Assembly: GCF_004770615.1 (NCBI RefSeq)
Contig: NZ_RQER01000010.1
Location: 186,001-250,000, forward strand
Reading direction: 5' to 3'
DNA: 64,000 bases
Source of the DNA: Leptospira langatensis
Lineage (GTDB): Bacteria > Spirochaetota > Leptospiria > Leptospirales > Leptospiraceae
A model generated the notes under the pieces. The model was given only the letters and a program-made list of their open reading frames with translations, ran no database searches and was not told where the DNA came from. The translations under genes and the position numbers were made by a program. Of this stretch, positions 1 through 9,090 are shown piece after piece; position 1 is the stretch's first letter; each line of letters starts with the position of its first letter.

Positions 1-222
1 GCGGCGGCATTTGCAGGTAAGCTCTGCGATTTCGTAAACATGGAAAGGAAGAAGGATTCCTTCTCCAATTTCATCCTGGTTTCCGAGCCGGGCTTTATGG
101 GAATGATCCTAGGCAAACTGGATGATAAGTCCCGAGAAAAGATCTATCATAAGATGCCCAAGGACATAGTGCACGAAAGAGAATCTACGCTCATGAATCA
201 TCTCAAAACAGTTTTGATGTGA
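1..222 (+). CDS. C-terminal part of a host-attachment-family-like protein (5' end outside window)
   Basis: The reading frame is open from base 1, so this is the last 73 residues of a gene that begins upstream; the ATG at 40 is probably internal. The segment LVSEPGFMGMILGKLDDKSR followed by a basic/acidic helix resembles the C-terminal half of the 'host attachment protein' (baeRF-like) family, where a similar Phe-Leu-Gly segment follows a conserved beta strand. The match is from memory on a short fragment. The cellular role of that family is not well defined. A clear terminator follows the stop codon, so this gene ends its transcription unit. Confidence 0.45.
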   Translation, partial: AAAFAGKLCDFVNMERKKDSFSNFILVSEPGFMGMILGKLDDKSREKIYHKMPKDIVHERESTLMNHLKTVLM

Positions 223-247
223 TCCGTTTGAACTTTCGAAAGCGCTT

Positions 248-284
248 AAGGGGTCGTCGATTCATTTCGTCGGCCCCTTTTCGT
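248..284 (+). terminator. Rho-independent terminator after the partial first gene
   Basis: AAGGGGTCG (248-256) pairs with CGGCCCCTT (271-279), a 9-bp stem with one G-T pair and a 14-base loop, followed by a short T-rich run. It lies 26 bases after the stop codon at 222. Confidence 0.75.
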
Positions 285-375
285 TTCTGGGAATAAGCGC
301 CAGGATCCTTATCAGGTATTCACTTGACGCGCGCTCTTGGTCTTCGATCCTACCTCAGAAAAAACCGGAGGGGAA

Positions 376-1926
376 ATGGCTGCCAGCAAAGACAAATACG
401 TACTATCCATTGATAGCGGAGGAAGTGGGATCCGCGCCATCTTATTCGATAAGAAGGGTAAGATCGTTTCTCGCCAGTACGAAAAGACCCCGCCTATCAT
501 AGCCGAGCCCGGGGCTCTGGAGCATGATGCGGAGAAACTATGGCAGGCCCTTCTCTCTATTCTAAAGAAAACATTCCGCAACAAGAAATTCCATCCTTCT
601 AATATAGATTCGATCGGGATCTGCAACCAGAGAGGATCTTTTCTTCTTTGGGAAAAAGAGACAGGCAAGCCTTTGACCAAGCTCATTAGTTGGGCTGATG
701 TACGAGCGAGCAAGACCTCCGAAGAAATGAACTCCAATAAGATATGGAAGATCATCCAATTCATCTCCAGGATATTAGGTGGGATTACGAACAATCCGAT
801 GCTCGTGGCAACGTACTTGCTCAAGTTCACCACGGACCATGCCTCTGTTCGGTTGAAATGGGTATATGATCTTCATCCTGAATTGCGAAAGAGATCCAAG
901 AAGGGAGAAATACTTTTCGGAACTCTGGACACTTGGTTCGTTTATAAGCTCACTAAAGGGAAGGAACATTTAAGCGATCCTTCGAATGCGACTGTGACCG
1001 GCATGTTCAATCCGTTCCAGTTGCAGTGGAACGCTCCTCTTTGTGGGATCTTTGGGATCCCTACTAAGATCTTCCCGAATGTAAAGGATACCGCCGCAGA
1101 TTTCGGCTCCACGGATCCTTCTCTATTTGGAGGGGTCGCTATTCCGATCCGCTCCGTGGTAGGAGATCAAATGGCCGCGTTATTCGGTCATGCTTGCTTT
1201 GAGAAGGGCGGGGTCAAGATCTCCCAAGGCTCCGGTGCCTTTGTCGACATGAATATGGGAGATAAGCCTAAGATCTCTAAGAGAGGGCTCTTTCCACTTG
1301 TGGCTTGGAGGTTGAACGGAAAACCGACGTATATGTTAGAAGGGTTTACGGGCACCGTTGGAACTCTTATCGATTGGTTGGGCAAGGGAATAGGTCTTTC
1401 CGACACACCGAAGGTACTGAACGAATTAGCGTCTCAGACCCAAGACACGGAAGGCGTGATCTTTGTTCCTACCGCCTCCGGAATGAGATTCCCCCATTTC
1501 AATCCGAACGCAAAGGCTTCGGTATTCGGACTTTCCCTTGCTACTCATAGAAGACATGTCGCTCGCGCTGTCCTCGAAGGGATCGCATTATCCTTATTTG
1601 ATATTCTAGAAGGAATTAAGAAGGATACGAACGTTCCTGTCAGTTCCATCATGGTGGATGGAGGAGTTTCCCAGTCCGATATACTTCTGCAATGCCTGGC
1701 CGATTTCTGTCAGGTAGATGTGAAGAGGGCTCCAGAGCCGGACATGACTGCTACAGGGGCCGCGTATCTTGCCGGACTCGGTTCCGGTTTTTGGAAAACC
1801 AAAGAAGAACTTAGGAGCTTAGAAAAAGGATACAAGGTATTTAAGCCTAAGATGGACGCAGAGCGTAGAAAGGAAAAGCTGGATCGCTGGCATAGAGCCG
1901 TCCAATCCACTCTTAGGATAGATTAA
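376..1926 (+). CDS. FGGY-family carbohydrate kinase
   Basis: ATP-dependent kinase of a sugar or polyol, acting in the cytoplasm; the substrate cannot be named from sequence. The N-terminal phosphate-binding motif DSGGSGIR lies near residues 13-20, and the C-terminal FGGY nucleotide-binding signature VDGGVSQSD begins near residue 427. Length is 516 residues, usual for the family (about 490-520). I chose the ATG at 376, which has GGAGGGG directly upstream, over a TTG at 337 that would add 13 residues without homology. It could be a xylulokinase- or glycerol-kinase-type enzyme, but no transporter or dehydrogenase gene sits nearby to indicate the substrate. It converges on the next gene with only six bases between. 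Confidence 0.88.
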   Translation: MAASKDKYVLSIDSGGSGIRAILFDKKGKIVSRQYEKTPPIIAEPGALEHDAEKLWQALLSILKKTFRNKKFHPSNIDSIGICNQRGSFLLWEKETGKPLTKLISWADVRASKTSEEMNSNKIWKIIQFISRILGGITNNPMLVATYLLKFTTDHASVRLKWVYDLHPELRKRSKKGEILFGTLDTWFVYKLTKGKEHLSDPSNATVTGMFNPFQLQWNAPLCGIFGIPTKIFPNVKDTAADFGSTDPSLFGGVAIPIRSVVGDQMAALFGHACFEKGGVKISQGSGAFVDMNMGDKPKISKRGLFPLVAWRLNGKPTYMLEGFTGTVGTLIDWLGKGIGLSDTPKVLNELASQTQDTEGVIFVPTASGMRFPHFNPNAKASVFGLSLATHRRHVARAVLEGIALSLFDILEGIKKDTNVPVSSIMVDGGVSQSDILLQCLADFCQVDVKRAPEPDMTATGAAYLAGLGSGFWKTKEELRSLEKGYKVFKPKMDAERRKEKLDRWHRAVQSTLRID

Positions 1927-1932
1927 GGATCT

Positions 1933-2367
1933 CTAATTTGAAATACGGATGGAGCTTACGATCGTAGTCAATTGCTCCGCAAGCTCGTCCGTAGGATCCT
2001 CGTCCCCATTGTAAGTGACGAGGACCATTCTCTTCTTTGCGGATACAAGATAAACCATCCAATGTCTGCCGTCTTCCTTTAGGAATTCGCAGGCGAGTAT
2101 CTTTGCGCCTTCACTATTATTAAAGACGACTGCCTTGTCCGATTCGTACTCGATCTTGTGGGTTGCCAAATATCTCTCTAACTCTTTTTCCGGATCGAAG
2201 ACTCCGTCCTTGTTCTCGAATGCATACACCTGCATTGCGCCGGCCCCGTTTTCCTCGAAAAAAGCGGGGATCCCTTCGATCACTATATTCTGCCAGTGGC
2301 CTGGGATGACCATAGTGTACCAACCGGAAGGAGATCGATACAGCCTGTATTCTGTTTTGTGGTCCAT
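1933..2367 (-). CDS. Uncharacterised 144-residue protein, possibly DUF3805-like
   Basis: Small soluble protein with no signal peptide or membrane segment. The N-terminal half (RSPSGWYTMVIPGHWQ) and an alternating strand pattern resemble small alpha/beta domains of the DUF3805/Mog1-PsbP type; this is a weak recognition. No catalytic residues can be named. It starts at an ATG and is read towards the FGGY kinase. About 107 bases separate its start from the divergent hydrolase gene, so the two could share a promoter region. Confidence 0.7.
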   Translation of the reverse strand: MDHKTEYRLYRSPSGWYTMVIPGHWQNIVIEGIPAFFEENGAGAMQVYAFENKDGVFDPEKELERYLATHKIEYESDKAVVFNNSEGAKILACEFLKEDGRHWMVYLVSAKKRMVLVTYNGDEDPTDELAEQLTTIVSSIRISN

Positions 2368-2474
2368 GCGGGGAAGACTCCGGAATTTCAGTCATCTTAC
2401 TCCGAGTAAAAATACCTGCAAGCATGTTTGGGAAGACTTGACATTCGCATTATCCGGAGCGATCTTCTCTGATT

Positions 2475-3710
2475 GTGATCGCGATCCTTAAAAATAGAAG
2501 AGGTCCCTTCTACTTAATTACGACCTTCTTCGCAATCGTGTTTTTCGCAATATTCGCCTCCTCTCTCGCCATTCTATTCTCTCTCTTTCTGATCGCGATC
2601 CTGATCTCCTATCCGGTACTTCTGGACTGGATCTCTCGGTTGTACGGACAAGAGGATATCGCTGACGAAGTGCATTATGCAAAGACCAAGGATGGATGGA
2701 ATATAGCATTGCATCGGCATATTCCCCCCATACCGAACCCTAGTCTTGCTCCTGTGATCGTAGTGCATGGGATCGCAACGAACAAGTATGTCATCGATCT
2801 GGACAAGAGGCATTCCCTTCCGTATTACTTAAAGCTGAGGGGATATGAGGTATTCGCCGTTTCCTTGAGAGGTGCGGGAGCTTCTTATCACGAGAGCAGG
2901 GGAGGATACGAGGATTTTACTTTCGACGATTTAGTAAAATATGATGTTCCTGCCATTCTCTCCAAGGTCCTTTCGATCACGGATAGCAAGAGAGCGAATT
3001 GGGTCGGGCATTCCATGGGAGCCATGATACTCTATTCGTATCTGGGAATTGCTACTAAAAAGGAAAAGGAGAAGGTTGCTTCTTTTGTTTCCATTGGAGG
3101 TCCCGGGAACCTGAATCATTTGGGCTTAAGCCTGATCGGACTTCTTTCCAGATTTCCAAGAGCAAGAAAAGTCTTGGATCTGAAATTCGGAGCGTCGATG
3201 CTTGCGCCTCTCGCCGGAGAAATATATACTCCTATCGACGAGATCCTATATAATCCGAAGGCGACGAGACCCAAAACGGTCAAGAAGGTCATGAAGAACG
3301 CGATAGAGAATATCAGCGAAGGACTGATAGAACAATTCATGTCTTGGATAGAGACCAAGAAGATGAGTTCTCTCAACGGTTTTCACGATTATATAGAATT
3401 ACAAAAAGAGATCACTGTTCCTAGTCTATTCATTGCAGGAGCAAAGGATGCGATCGCGACTCCTGAGACGGTCAAGTTCGTATACGATAGAGCGGGTGCA
3501 AAACATAAGAAATTTCTAATCATCTCCAAGGAAGAAGGAGCCACCGAAGACTATGGACATGGCTGTTTGATCCTGGGAGAGAAGGCCGAAGACGATGTAT
3601 TTCCTAAGGTGGAGTCTTTCTTAAGAGAGTTCGGAACCTCTAAAAAACTGAGTTGGTTCGGACAAATAGAGAGAAAAATCCGCAAGAAAGTCGGCCTGAG
3701 AACGACATAA
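2475..3710 (+). CDS. Membrane-anchored alpha/beta hydrolase
   Basis: Probable esterase or lipase-like hydrolase. Two hydrophobic stretches in the first 50 residues would anchor it to the inner membrane. The nucleophile elbow GHSMGA puts the catalytic serine at about residue 180; Asp near 326 (AGAKDAIATPE) and His near 362 (YGHGC) complete a triad. The HG oxyanion motif appears as VVHGIATNKY. The start is a GTG with only a distant GGAG upstream; no in-frame ATG exists near the N-terminus. The architecture resembles eukaryotic-type lysosomal or AB-hydrolase lipases, but the substrate is unknown. Confidence 0.85.
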   Translation: MIAILKNRRGPFYLITTFFAIVFFAIFASSLAILFSLFLIAILISYPVLLDWISRLYGQEDIADEVHYAKTKDGWNIALHRHIPPIPNPSLAPVIVVHGIATNKYVIDLDKRHSLPYYLKLRGYEVFAVSLRGAGASYHESRGGYEDFTFDDLVKYDVPAILSKVLSITDSKRANWVGHSMGAMILYSYLGIATKKEKEKVASFVSIGGPGNLNHLGLSLIGLLSRFPRARKVLDLKFGASMLAPLAGEIYTPIDEILYNPKATRPKTVKKVMKNAIENISEGLIEQFMSWIETKKMSSLNGFHDYIELQKEITVPSLFIAGAKDAIATPETVKFVYDRAGAKHKKFLIISKEEGATEDYGHGCLILGEKAEDDVFPKVESFLREFGTSKKLSWFGQIERKIRKKVGLRTT

Positions 3711-3819
3711 ACACTCATTTCCCACCTCAAAAGAGTAGCATTCTTCCCGGAATCTCACCAAATCATTGCCTCTATAATGAAATGATATGCTTATTATATA
3801 GGCATTAAACTAAAATTAT

Positions 3820-3832
3820 CTCAAATTTTGAG
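3820..3832. repeat. 13-bp palindrome in the promoter region of the SpoIIE phosphatase gene
   Basis: CTCAAATTTTGAG is a perfect inverted repeat (6-bp arms, one central base) in the AT-rich 228-base gap before the gene at 3939. It could be an operator. Nothing else in that gap is recognisable. Confidence 0.35.
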
Positions 3833-3938
3833 CATATTTTCGTTTTTGGAGAATTGGTACGCTATTTGCATAAAAGTCGGTAGAGCGAAACGAATCTTGT
3901 TAAGAGAAATAGAATCTGATTCGTAGAGGTGCGCACCC

Positions 3939-5792
3939 ATGATAGAGCTAAAATTCGGGCAAAGAAAGGTGGTGAACTTCCGAGGAGCCAGAAAGGTCGT
4001 CGGAGGATTAACAGAGAAGAATAAGATCGATATTCTTCTTTATATCAGCAAGGAGTTTGCGAACGCAGACAAGGAAGAAGAACTTTACGATATCGTAATT
4101 AGCCTTTGCAAAGATATCTTCGAATGCGATAATACTACTCTCAGAATGTGGAAGGACAATCTTCTGGTTCCTTCCCGGTTTTTTAAAGAGACGATTCCTC
4201 CTCGTAGGAACCTAAGCCAAGATGAAGGGTATTCCGGGTTTACATTTAAGACCCGCATGCCTCTTCTCATCCAAGACCTTAGCCATCATGTGGAATATAT
4301 TGACGAAGGCGAGACCACTCGCGCCGTTATGTGCGTTCCTATTATGTATAAGGAAGACTGCCTAGGTACGATCGCAGTAGAATCCGATACGGAATTCTTC
4401 TATAGAGAAGACGATCTGGAGATCCTGGAGGCGCTCGGTTCTCAACTCGCGCTTGCGATCACAAGCGTGCGACTGATCCAAGGTTTGGTCCAGGCAAATG
4501 AAAGAGAGGCCCAGATCTTAAAGCAATTGGAATGGGATATGCGCATGGGTCGCAATGTCCAGAGCCAGATCGTGGAGACCGTGATCGCTCCTTGGAACGG
4601 TTTGCATTTCGGTACGTATTATGAACCTATGACCGAGGTTTCCGGAGATTACTTTAATGTAGTCCGCCAGGGAAACTCCATCACCGCGATCATTGTGGAT
4701 GTTTCCGGTCATGGTATTCCGGCCGCGTTAGTCACTATGTCGATTCACTATCAGTTCCAAAGATGTACCGCTTTGGGTATGGGTCTGTCTGAGACGATGG
4801 CGGAACTAGGAGAATCTGTCCGTCCTCAACTTCCGGATGGAACTTACTTCACTGCGTTCATCCTGAAAGTATACAGCGACTATACGTATTCTTATGTGAA
4901 TGCCGCCCACCAGAAAATGCTGCATTATCATAATGGCACGGGTCGCATTGAAGAACTGGATACGCAGGGAGTTCCATTAGGGATCTTTGAAGTAGAACGA
5001 AGCAATTTCGAAGAAAAACACGGTAAGATCCTTCCTGGGGATATTTTATTCCTGCCAACGGATGGGATCGTAGAACAGAAGAACGACCAACGCCAAGAGT
5101 TGGGGAACCAACGTTTTATCGAATGGATCCGCCAGGAGAAAGCTACCATCGAAGAACAAAGAGATAAGATCTATGTTTCCGATCTAGTCGGTTCCCTCAT
5201 CGGAAGGTTCAAGAGATATAAAGGCGATATCCGTAACGGAGACGATGTGTCCCTACTTGCACTGCAATGCAATCCTGAGTTAGGAAAAGCAAAGACCCTT
5301 CTTTCTCTCGCGAAGTCCGCGGCAAAAGCCAAGAAGGATCAGGTCGCTTACGACAAGGCCTTGGAGGTATTCTCCATGGACGAGTCTCTCAAGGACAGTC
5401 TTGTTCTTCTGGGCAAGATGTATTACAGGGACAGGAACTTCGAGAAAAGCGTTCAATTCTTGGAGAAATACCTCCGCACAAGCGGAGAAGAGTCCGAGCA
5501 TATCCACTATCTTTTGGGAAGAGCATATTACGAACTCGATAATATTCCCGAAGCCAAGAGAGCGCTGAAACGTTCCTTGGCGATCGATCATACTTATGCC
5601 AAGTCCAGCCTAAGACTGGCTAGATGTTACTTGAAAGATAATGAGACGCCTAAGGCGATCAAGGTATTGCAACAAGGGATCAAGAGTGCGCCTACGAACG
5701 AATATCTGAAGATCTCTCTCAAGAAATTAGAGGAGCTCGTCAGACGTAAGACCGCAGAAGTCGGTGCCGAACAGAGAAAAGAGGCAGTTTGA
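3939..5792 (+). CDS. GAF domain - SpoIIE/PP2C serine phosphatase - TPR protein
   Basis: Signalling phosphatase of the RsbU/SpoIIE type, expected to dephosphorylate an anti-sigma-factor antagonist (STAS protein). Order: GAF sensor at about 45-185; PP2C-type phosphatase at about 205-425, with metal-binding motifs SGDYFNV and VDVSGHG and a late TDGIVE motif; then three or more TPR-like helical repeats at about 450-600. It is cytoplasmic, with no membrane segment. An AGAGGT ribosome site precedes the ATG. Two STAS-only proteins in this window (9091 and 39839) are possible substrates, but neither is adjacent. The C-terminal TPR extension is less common than the GAF-SpoIIE core. Confidence 0.9.
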   Translation: MIELKFGQRKVVNFRGARKVVGGLTEKNKIDILLYISKEFANADKEEELYDIVISLCKDIFECDNTTLRMWKDNLLVPSRFFKETIPPRRNLSQDEGYSGFTFKTRMPLLIQDLSHHVEYIDEGETTRAVMCVPIMYKEDCLGTIAVESDTEFFYREDDLEILEALGSQLALAITSVRLIQGLVQANEREAQILKQLEWDMRMGRNVQSQIVETVIAPWNGLHFGTYYEPMTEVSGDYFNVVRQGNSITAIIVDVSGHGIPAALVTMSIHYQFQRCTALGMGLSETMAELGESVRPQLPDGTYFTAFILKVYSDYTYSYVNAAHQKMLHYHNGTGRIEELDTQGVPLGIFEVERSNFEEKHGKILPGDILFLPTDGIVEQKNDQRQELGNQRFIEWIRQEKATIEEQRDKIYVSDLVGSLIGRFKRYKGDIRNGDDVSLLALQCNPELGKAKTLLSLAKSAAKAKKDQVAYDKALEVFSMDESLKDSLVLLGKMYYRDRNFEKSVQFLEKYLRTSGEESEHIHYLLGRAYYELDNIPEAKRALKRSLAIDHTYAKSSLRLARCYLKDNETPKAIKVLQQGIKSAPTNEYLKISLKKLEELVRRKTAEVGAEQRKEAV

Positions 5793-5850
5793 GGAATCAT
5801 AAGCGAAGTCAGGAAATGATGAATAAAGAGAAAGGAGACTTAGATCAAAT

Positions 5851-7206
5851 ATGCGTATATTAGCATTACTTATGCTCGCGTTTGTCTCGAGCGGAATTTG
5901 GGCCGAAGAAGCTGCACCTGTTACAGCGGAAGCTGCGTTAGATGCAGTTGGGGTCCTGAGGAATGAAACGAACTGGCTATGGACCTGTATTGCAGGCTTC
6001 TTAGTATTCTTCATGCAAGCCGGGTTTGCATTGGTAGAAGCTGGGTTCACTAGAGCAAAAAACACAGTAAACATTCTCATGAAGAACTTCATGGACTTTG
6101 CACTTGGGTCCTTGGCGTTCTGGTTGATCGGATTTTCCTTTATGTTCGGACCTCAATTGATCCATGCGGTCGGGATTGGACTTCCTTCCATCGCGGATAG
6201 TCTATTGATCGTCGGAGGAAAACCGGACGCAGGTAAGTTTACTTTCTTCATCTTTCAGTTGGTGTTTGCAGGAACTGCGGCAACTATCGTTTCCGGAGCG
6301 ATGGCTGAAAGAACGAAATTCGTGGATTATGTTATCTTCTCCGTGTTAATCACAGCTTTTGTGTATCCTCTCTTCGGGTCTTTGGCTTGGTCGAATCTTT
6401 TCGATCCGGAAAACAAAGGTTATCTTGTGAACGCGGGATTCATCGACTTCGCAGGCTCCACTGTAGTCCACTCTGTGGGCGGTTGGGCAGGTCTTGCTGG
6501 TACCATGGTTTTAGGACCTCGTATCGGTAAATACCAAGACGGGAAAGTTGTCCCTATTCTTGGCCATAACATGACTATCGCCGCATTAGGTGTTTTCATT
6601 CTATGGTTAGGTTGGTTCGGATTTAACCCAGGCTCCACTACTTCCGTAGGTGGAGGGACTTTCGCGATCATCGCTGTTACGACTAACTTCGCAGCGGCAG
6701 CTGGTGCGGTCTCTTCAATGATCGTGACATGGATCCTTTTCAAGAAACCGGATATCGGTCTTACTTTGAACGGAGCCCTTGCGGGTCTCGTGGCGATCAC
6801 TGCCCCTTGCGCAAACGTGAGCATTAGCTCTGCGATCATTATCGGTTTGATCGGAGGGGTTATCGTTGTGTTCAGCGTTTTATTCTTCGATAAGATCAAG
6901 ATAGACGACCCTGTGGGAGCGGTTTCCGTTCACGGAGTCTGCGGAGCATGGGGAACGATTGCTGCCGGTCTTTTTGCAGAAGAAGCTTTCGGCGGTATTA
7001 ATGGTCTATTCTTCGGAGGCGGGATCAGTCAACTTCTGGTCCAATTGACCGGAGTAGGGATCGCATTCGTTTGGGCTTTTGGCGCGAGTGCAATCATCTT
7101 CCTTGCGTTGAAATATACCATCGGACTGAGAGTATCCGAAGACGAGGAGATCCAAGGTTTGGATATCCTGGAACACGGAAACGAGGCATATCCAATCTCC
7201 AAATAA
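5851..7206 (+). CDS. amt: Ammonium transporter (Amt/MEP family)
   Basis: Integral inner-membrane channel for ammonium/ammonia with about 11 transmembrane helices after an N-terminal signal peptide (residues 1-18, cleavage near WAEEA). The pore 'twin histidines' are visible at H207 (VVHSVGGWAG) and H361 (VHGVCGAWG), and the conserved Asp of FIDFAGS precedes the first. Length is 451 residues, normal for the family. AAAGGAGA precedes the ATG. No glnB/glnK gene is next to it, although these are usual partners, so a PII protein would have to be encoded elsewhere. A strong terminator follows. Confidence 0.97.
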   Translation: MRILALLMLAFVSSGIWAEEAAPVTAEAALDAVGVLRNETNWLWTCIAGFLVFFMQAGFALVEAGFTRAKNTVNILMKNFMDFALGSLAFWLIGFSFMFGPQLIHAVGIGLPSIADSLLIVGGKPDAGKFTFFIFQLVFAGTAATIVSGAMAERTKFVDYVIFSVLITAFVYPLFGSLAWSNLFDPENKGYLVNAGFIDFAGSTVVHSVGGWAGLAGTMVLGPRIGKYQDGKVVPILGHNMTIAALGVFILWLGWFGFNPGSTTSVGGGTFAIIAVTTNFAAAAGAVSSMIVTWILFKKPDIGLTLNGALAGLVAITAPCANVSISSAIIIGLIGGVIVVFSVLFFDKIKIDDPVGAVSVHGVCGAWGTIAAGLFAEEAFGGINGLFFGGGISQLLVQLTGVGIAFVWAFGASAIIFLALKYTIGLRVSEDEEIQGLDILEHGNEAYPISK

Positions 7207-7218
7207 TTCCTATTAGTG

Positions 7219-7256
7219 AAAACCTCCGTATTTTGCCCTGCGGAGGTTTTCTTTTC
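7219..7256 (+). terminator. Rho-independent terminator after amt
   Basis: AAAACCTCCG (7219-7228) pairs perfectly with CGGAGGTTTT (7241-7250), a 10-bp stem with a 12-base loop, followed by CTTTTC. It isolates amt from the downstream lipoprotein gene. Confidence 0.85.
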
Positions 7257-7294
7257 CCGTTGACGGAAAGAATACTTCTACCCGAATTGAGAGA

Positions 7295-7969
7295 ATGCGT
7301 TCGGGTTCCTTCTTCCGTTTCCCACAAATTCTGCTCATTCTTGTCGGTTGTCTGTTGGTCGGATGCTTCGAATATGAAGAGACTCTTACCATCAATCCGA
7401 ACCTAAGCGGGACCCTCGAAGTATCTTATGTGGTTCCTACAAAGAGAAAGTCGGACGAGTCCCTGATCAAATTCCTTCCCACACGTAAAGAAGAGATCCT
7501 GAATCGTTTAAACAAGGGATTCTTTTTCAAGAGCCTGGTCTTAAAAGATTATACATTCCAAAAAATGGAAATTCCCGAGGCGGAACCCGGAGCCTTTAGG
7601 GAAAAAGCCAAAGTGAGTTATAAATTAGAATTCACTGACGTCTCCCAACTGGAAAGCATCTTGCTTGGAAATGTGCAGATCAAAAAAGAAAAGGCAAATA
7701 CGATCTATATCAAGAGAGAATTTCCTTCTATCTCCAAGTCTTTGGACTCCGTGCAGGGTGACGGAGAAAAGAAACTTCTAGGTGAGACCTTAAGATTGAT
7801 CCGTGGTAATTCCTTATTGTTTAAGGTGAATTTCCCGATCACTTCGGTTTGTTATACGAACCGAGGCGAACAAAGTCTCGGAAAGCTTGCCTATCGTCTT
7901 CCTCTCGCGGACACGATCGAGAAGTTCGGGAACAAATCCTGGGACTATCGGATCACCTTCGTCTATTAA
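7295..7969 (+). CDS. Putative lipoprotein of unknown function
   Basis: A 224-residue protein with an N-terminal hydrophobic stretch and a lipobox LLVGC (Cys 24; an alternative is LVGC at Cys 19), so probably a lipid-anchored envelope protein. The mature part begins FEYEETLTINPNLSG and is mostly beta-like. I do not recognise a domain with confidence; the beginning resembles secreted proteins whose mature chain opens with a 'yeetl.i...gsg' strand. Start ATG at 7295, only about 40 bases after the amt terminator. Confidence 0.75.
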   Translation: MRSGSFFRFPQILLILVGCLLVGCFEYEETLTINPNLSGTLEVSYVVPTKRKSDESLIKFLPTRKEEILNRLNKGFFFKSLVLKDYTFQKMEIPEAEPGAFREKAKVSYKLEFTDVSQLESILLGNVQIKKEKANTIYIKREFPSISKSLDSVQGDGEKKLLGETLRLIRGNSLLFKVNFPITSVCYTNRGEQSLGKLAYRLPLADTIEKFGNKSWDYRITFVY

Positions 7970-7991
7970 AGTTTGTACTTGTTAATTTTTA

Positions 7992-8071
7992 CTTGGCGCT
8001 TCGCTGCGAGCATCGCTTCGCGATCTCGCGCTCGGCCTACGGCACATTGCCCTTCGGGCAACGTCGCCAAG
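7992..8071. repeat. GC-rich structured repeat element with nested hairpins
   Basis: About 80 bases bounded by the inverted pair CTTGGCG (7992-7998) and CGCCAAG (8065-8071). Inside are short perfect hairpins with TTC loops: ATCGC-TTC-GCGAT (8012-8024) and TTGCCC-TTC-GGGCAA (8047-8061), and a GCC-TAC-GGC triplet stem. G+C is clearly higher than in the flanks. This has the look of a dispersed REP-like intergenic element rather than a terminator, as no T-tract follows. Confidence 0.6.
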
Positions 8072-8126
8072 CTTGTGCTTAGGGGTTTCGTTTTGTTGAG
8101 CGGTGTGGTGTTTTTTCGCCATGCTG

Positions 8127-8177
8127 TTGGGTTGGGCGTTTGTACATTGGAGTGCGCCCTGTTATTGGGTTGGGCGC
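8127..8177. repeat. Direct repeat TTGGGTTGGGCG, second copy in a hairpin
   Basis: The 12-mer TTGGGTTGGGCG occurs exactly at 8127-8138 and 8165-8176. The last bases of the second copy form GGGCGC (8172-8177), which pairs with GCGCCC (8154-8159). It ends a few bases before the stop of mqnA on the opposite strand and could act as its terminator, though there is no T-tract. Confidence 0.45.
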
Positions 8178-8182
8178 TAGCA

Positions 8183-8932
8183 CTAGAGAATTCCTAGTTC
8201 GTTGCAGTATTGGCCGAAGAGTTCGAAGCCTTTGCGGTCGGAGTCTGTGATCTCGTAATGGAGTTCTTGGGTTAGGTATTTGCGAACCAAATCGGAAGGA
8301 AGGCGAGTTTCCTTTTGGATGATTTCTTCGATATGCGAGAGGCCGTAATCCAAGGATTGTTGATAAAAATCATCCGGAAGTTCCAGGGGTTTCTTCGAGG
8401 CCCAGAGGGCAAAGATGAATGACGTGCCTGTGGTCTCATACCACCATTCTGCCAGGTCTTTTACCTCATACACTTCCGGGTCCCATTCGGCGAATAACGC
8501 GTTATCTCCAAATAGCATATGGGAGCCCCTTCCCATTGAAATTTCTTCCTTAATGATCTTGGGGTCGGTAGGCGCCACCTCGGGCAATTGCCCGGAATCC
8601 TTGTAAACCAATACTCGGACCAAGGCCATACTAGTCCTGGATCCGTTATCCGTTAGGATACGATAGGGAGGGTAAGGCTCCTTCTTATTTTTGAAAAACT
8701 TAATGGATCGGACCGTTTCGGAAGCACACACTCCCACTTTGAGGGAAACTGATAATACGTCGGAATGTCTTAGGCATTCGATGGAGGAGATCAGGCCTAC
8801 ATCTACTAGGCCTCTTAATAAATAGTCTTTCAGTAAGGAAGGGTTTTCGGGGACTACCTTATGCTCTGGATCTTGTTCGAATCCCCAGGTCAAAGGTCTC
8901 GCGTTTAGGTGTTTTACGATTCCGATCCGCAC
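8183..8932 (-). CDS. mqnA: Chorismate dehydratase-type menaquinone biosynthesis protein (MqnA family)
   Basis: In the futalosine pathway MqnA converts chorismate to 3-enolpyruvylbenzoate, the first step of menaquinone synthesis in spirochaetes and some other bacteria. The protein shows the family start [18 protein letters not shown], the [10 protein letters not shown] segment and the [12 protein letters not shown] and GDNALF motifs of the periplasmic-binding-like fold. Length is 249 residues, slightly short of the usual 260-280. Translation begins at a GTG; no in-frame ATG is close. MqnA and the related MqnD are similar in fold; the HLNARPL start favours MqnA. It links to the quinone-reducing complex I at the other end of the window. 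Confidence 0.85.
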   Translation of the reverse strand: MRIGIVKHLNARPLTWGFEQDPEHKVVPENPSLLKDYLLRGLVDVGLISSIECLRHSDVLSVSLKVGVCASETVRSIKFFKNKKEPYPPYRILTDNGSRTSMALVRVLVYKDSGQLPEVAPTDPKIIKEEISMGRGSHMLFGDNALFAEWDPEVYEVKDLAEWWYETTGTSFIFALWASKKPLELPDDFYQQSLDYGLSHIEEIIQKETRLPSDLVRKYLTQELHYEITDSDRKGFELFGQYCNELGIL

Positions 8933-9090
8933 TTACGAATATTTTCCTACTAAAACGTTACGTTTTTTGGGTTATTTACCAAAAAAACGATCCTTCTCCT
9001 TCAATCCAGAAAAAATAGTTTTTCCTTTCCTTTTCCAGGGAGTTTCCCGACTGTATTCTGAAGTAGGGACTTCTTCGTCCAATTAAAAGA

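Noticed and set aside
312..833. A 173-codon frame on the minus strand inside the FGGY kinase gene
   Set aside because: It is antisense to a clear kinase with all motifs and has no family-like sequence.
6420..6899. A 159-codon minus-strand frame inside amt
   Set aside because: Shadow of the codon pattern of the transporter; rich in Pro, Ala and Thr without real structure.
8047..8061. TTGCCC-TTC-GGGCAA as a transcription terminator
   Set aside because: No T-tract follows on either strand; it fits better as part of the GC-rich structured element.
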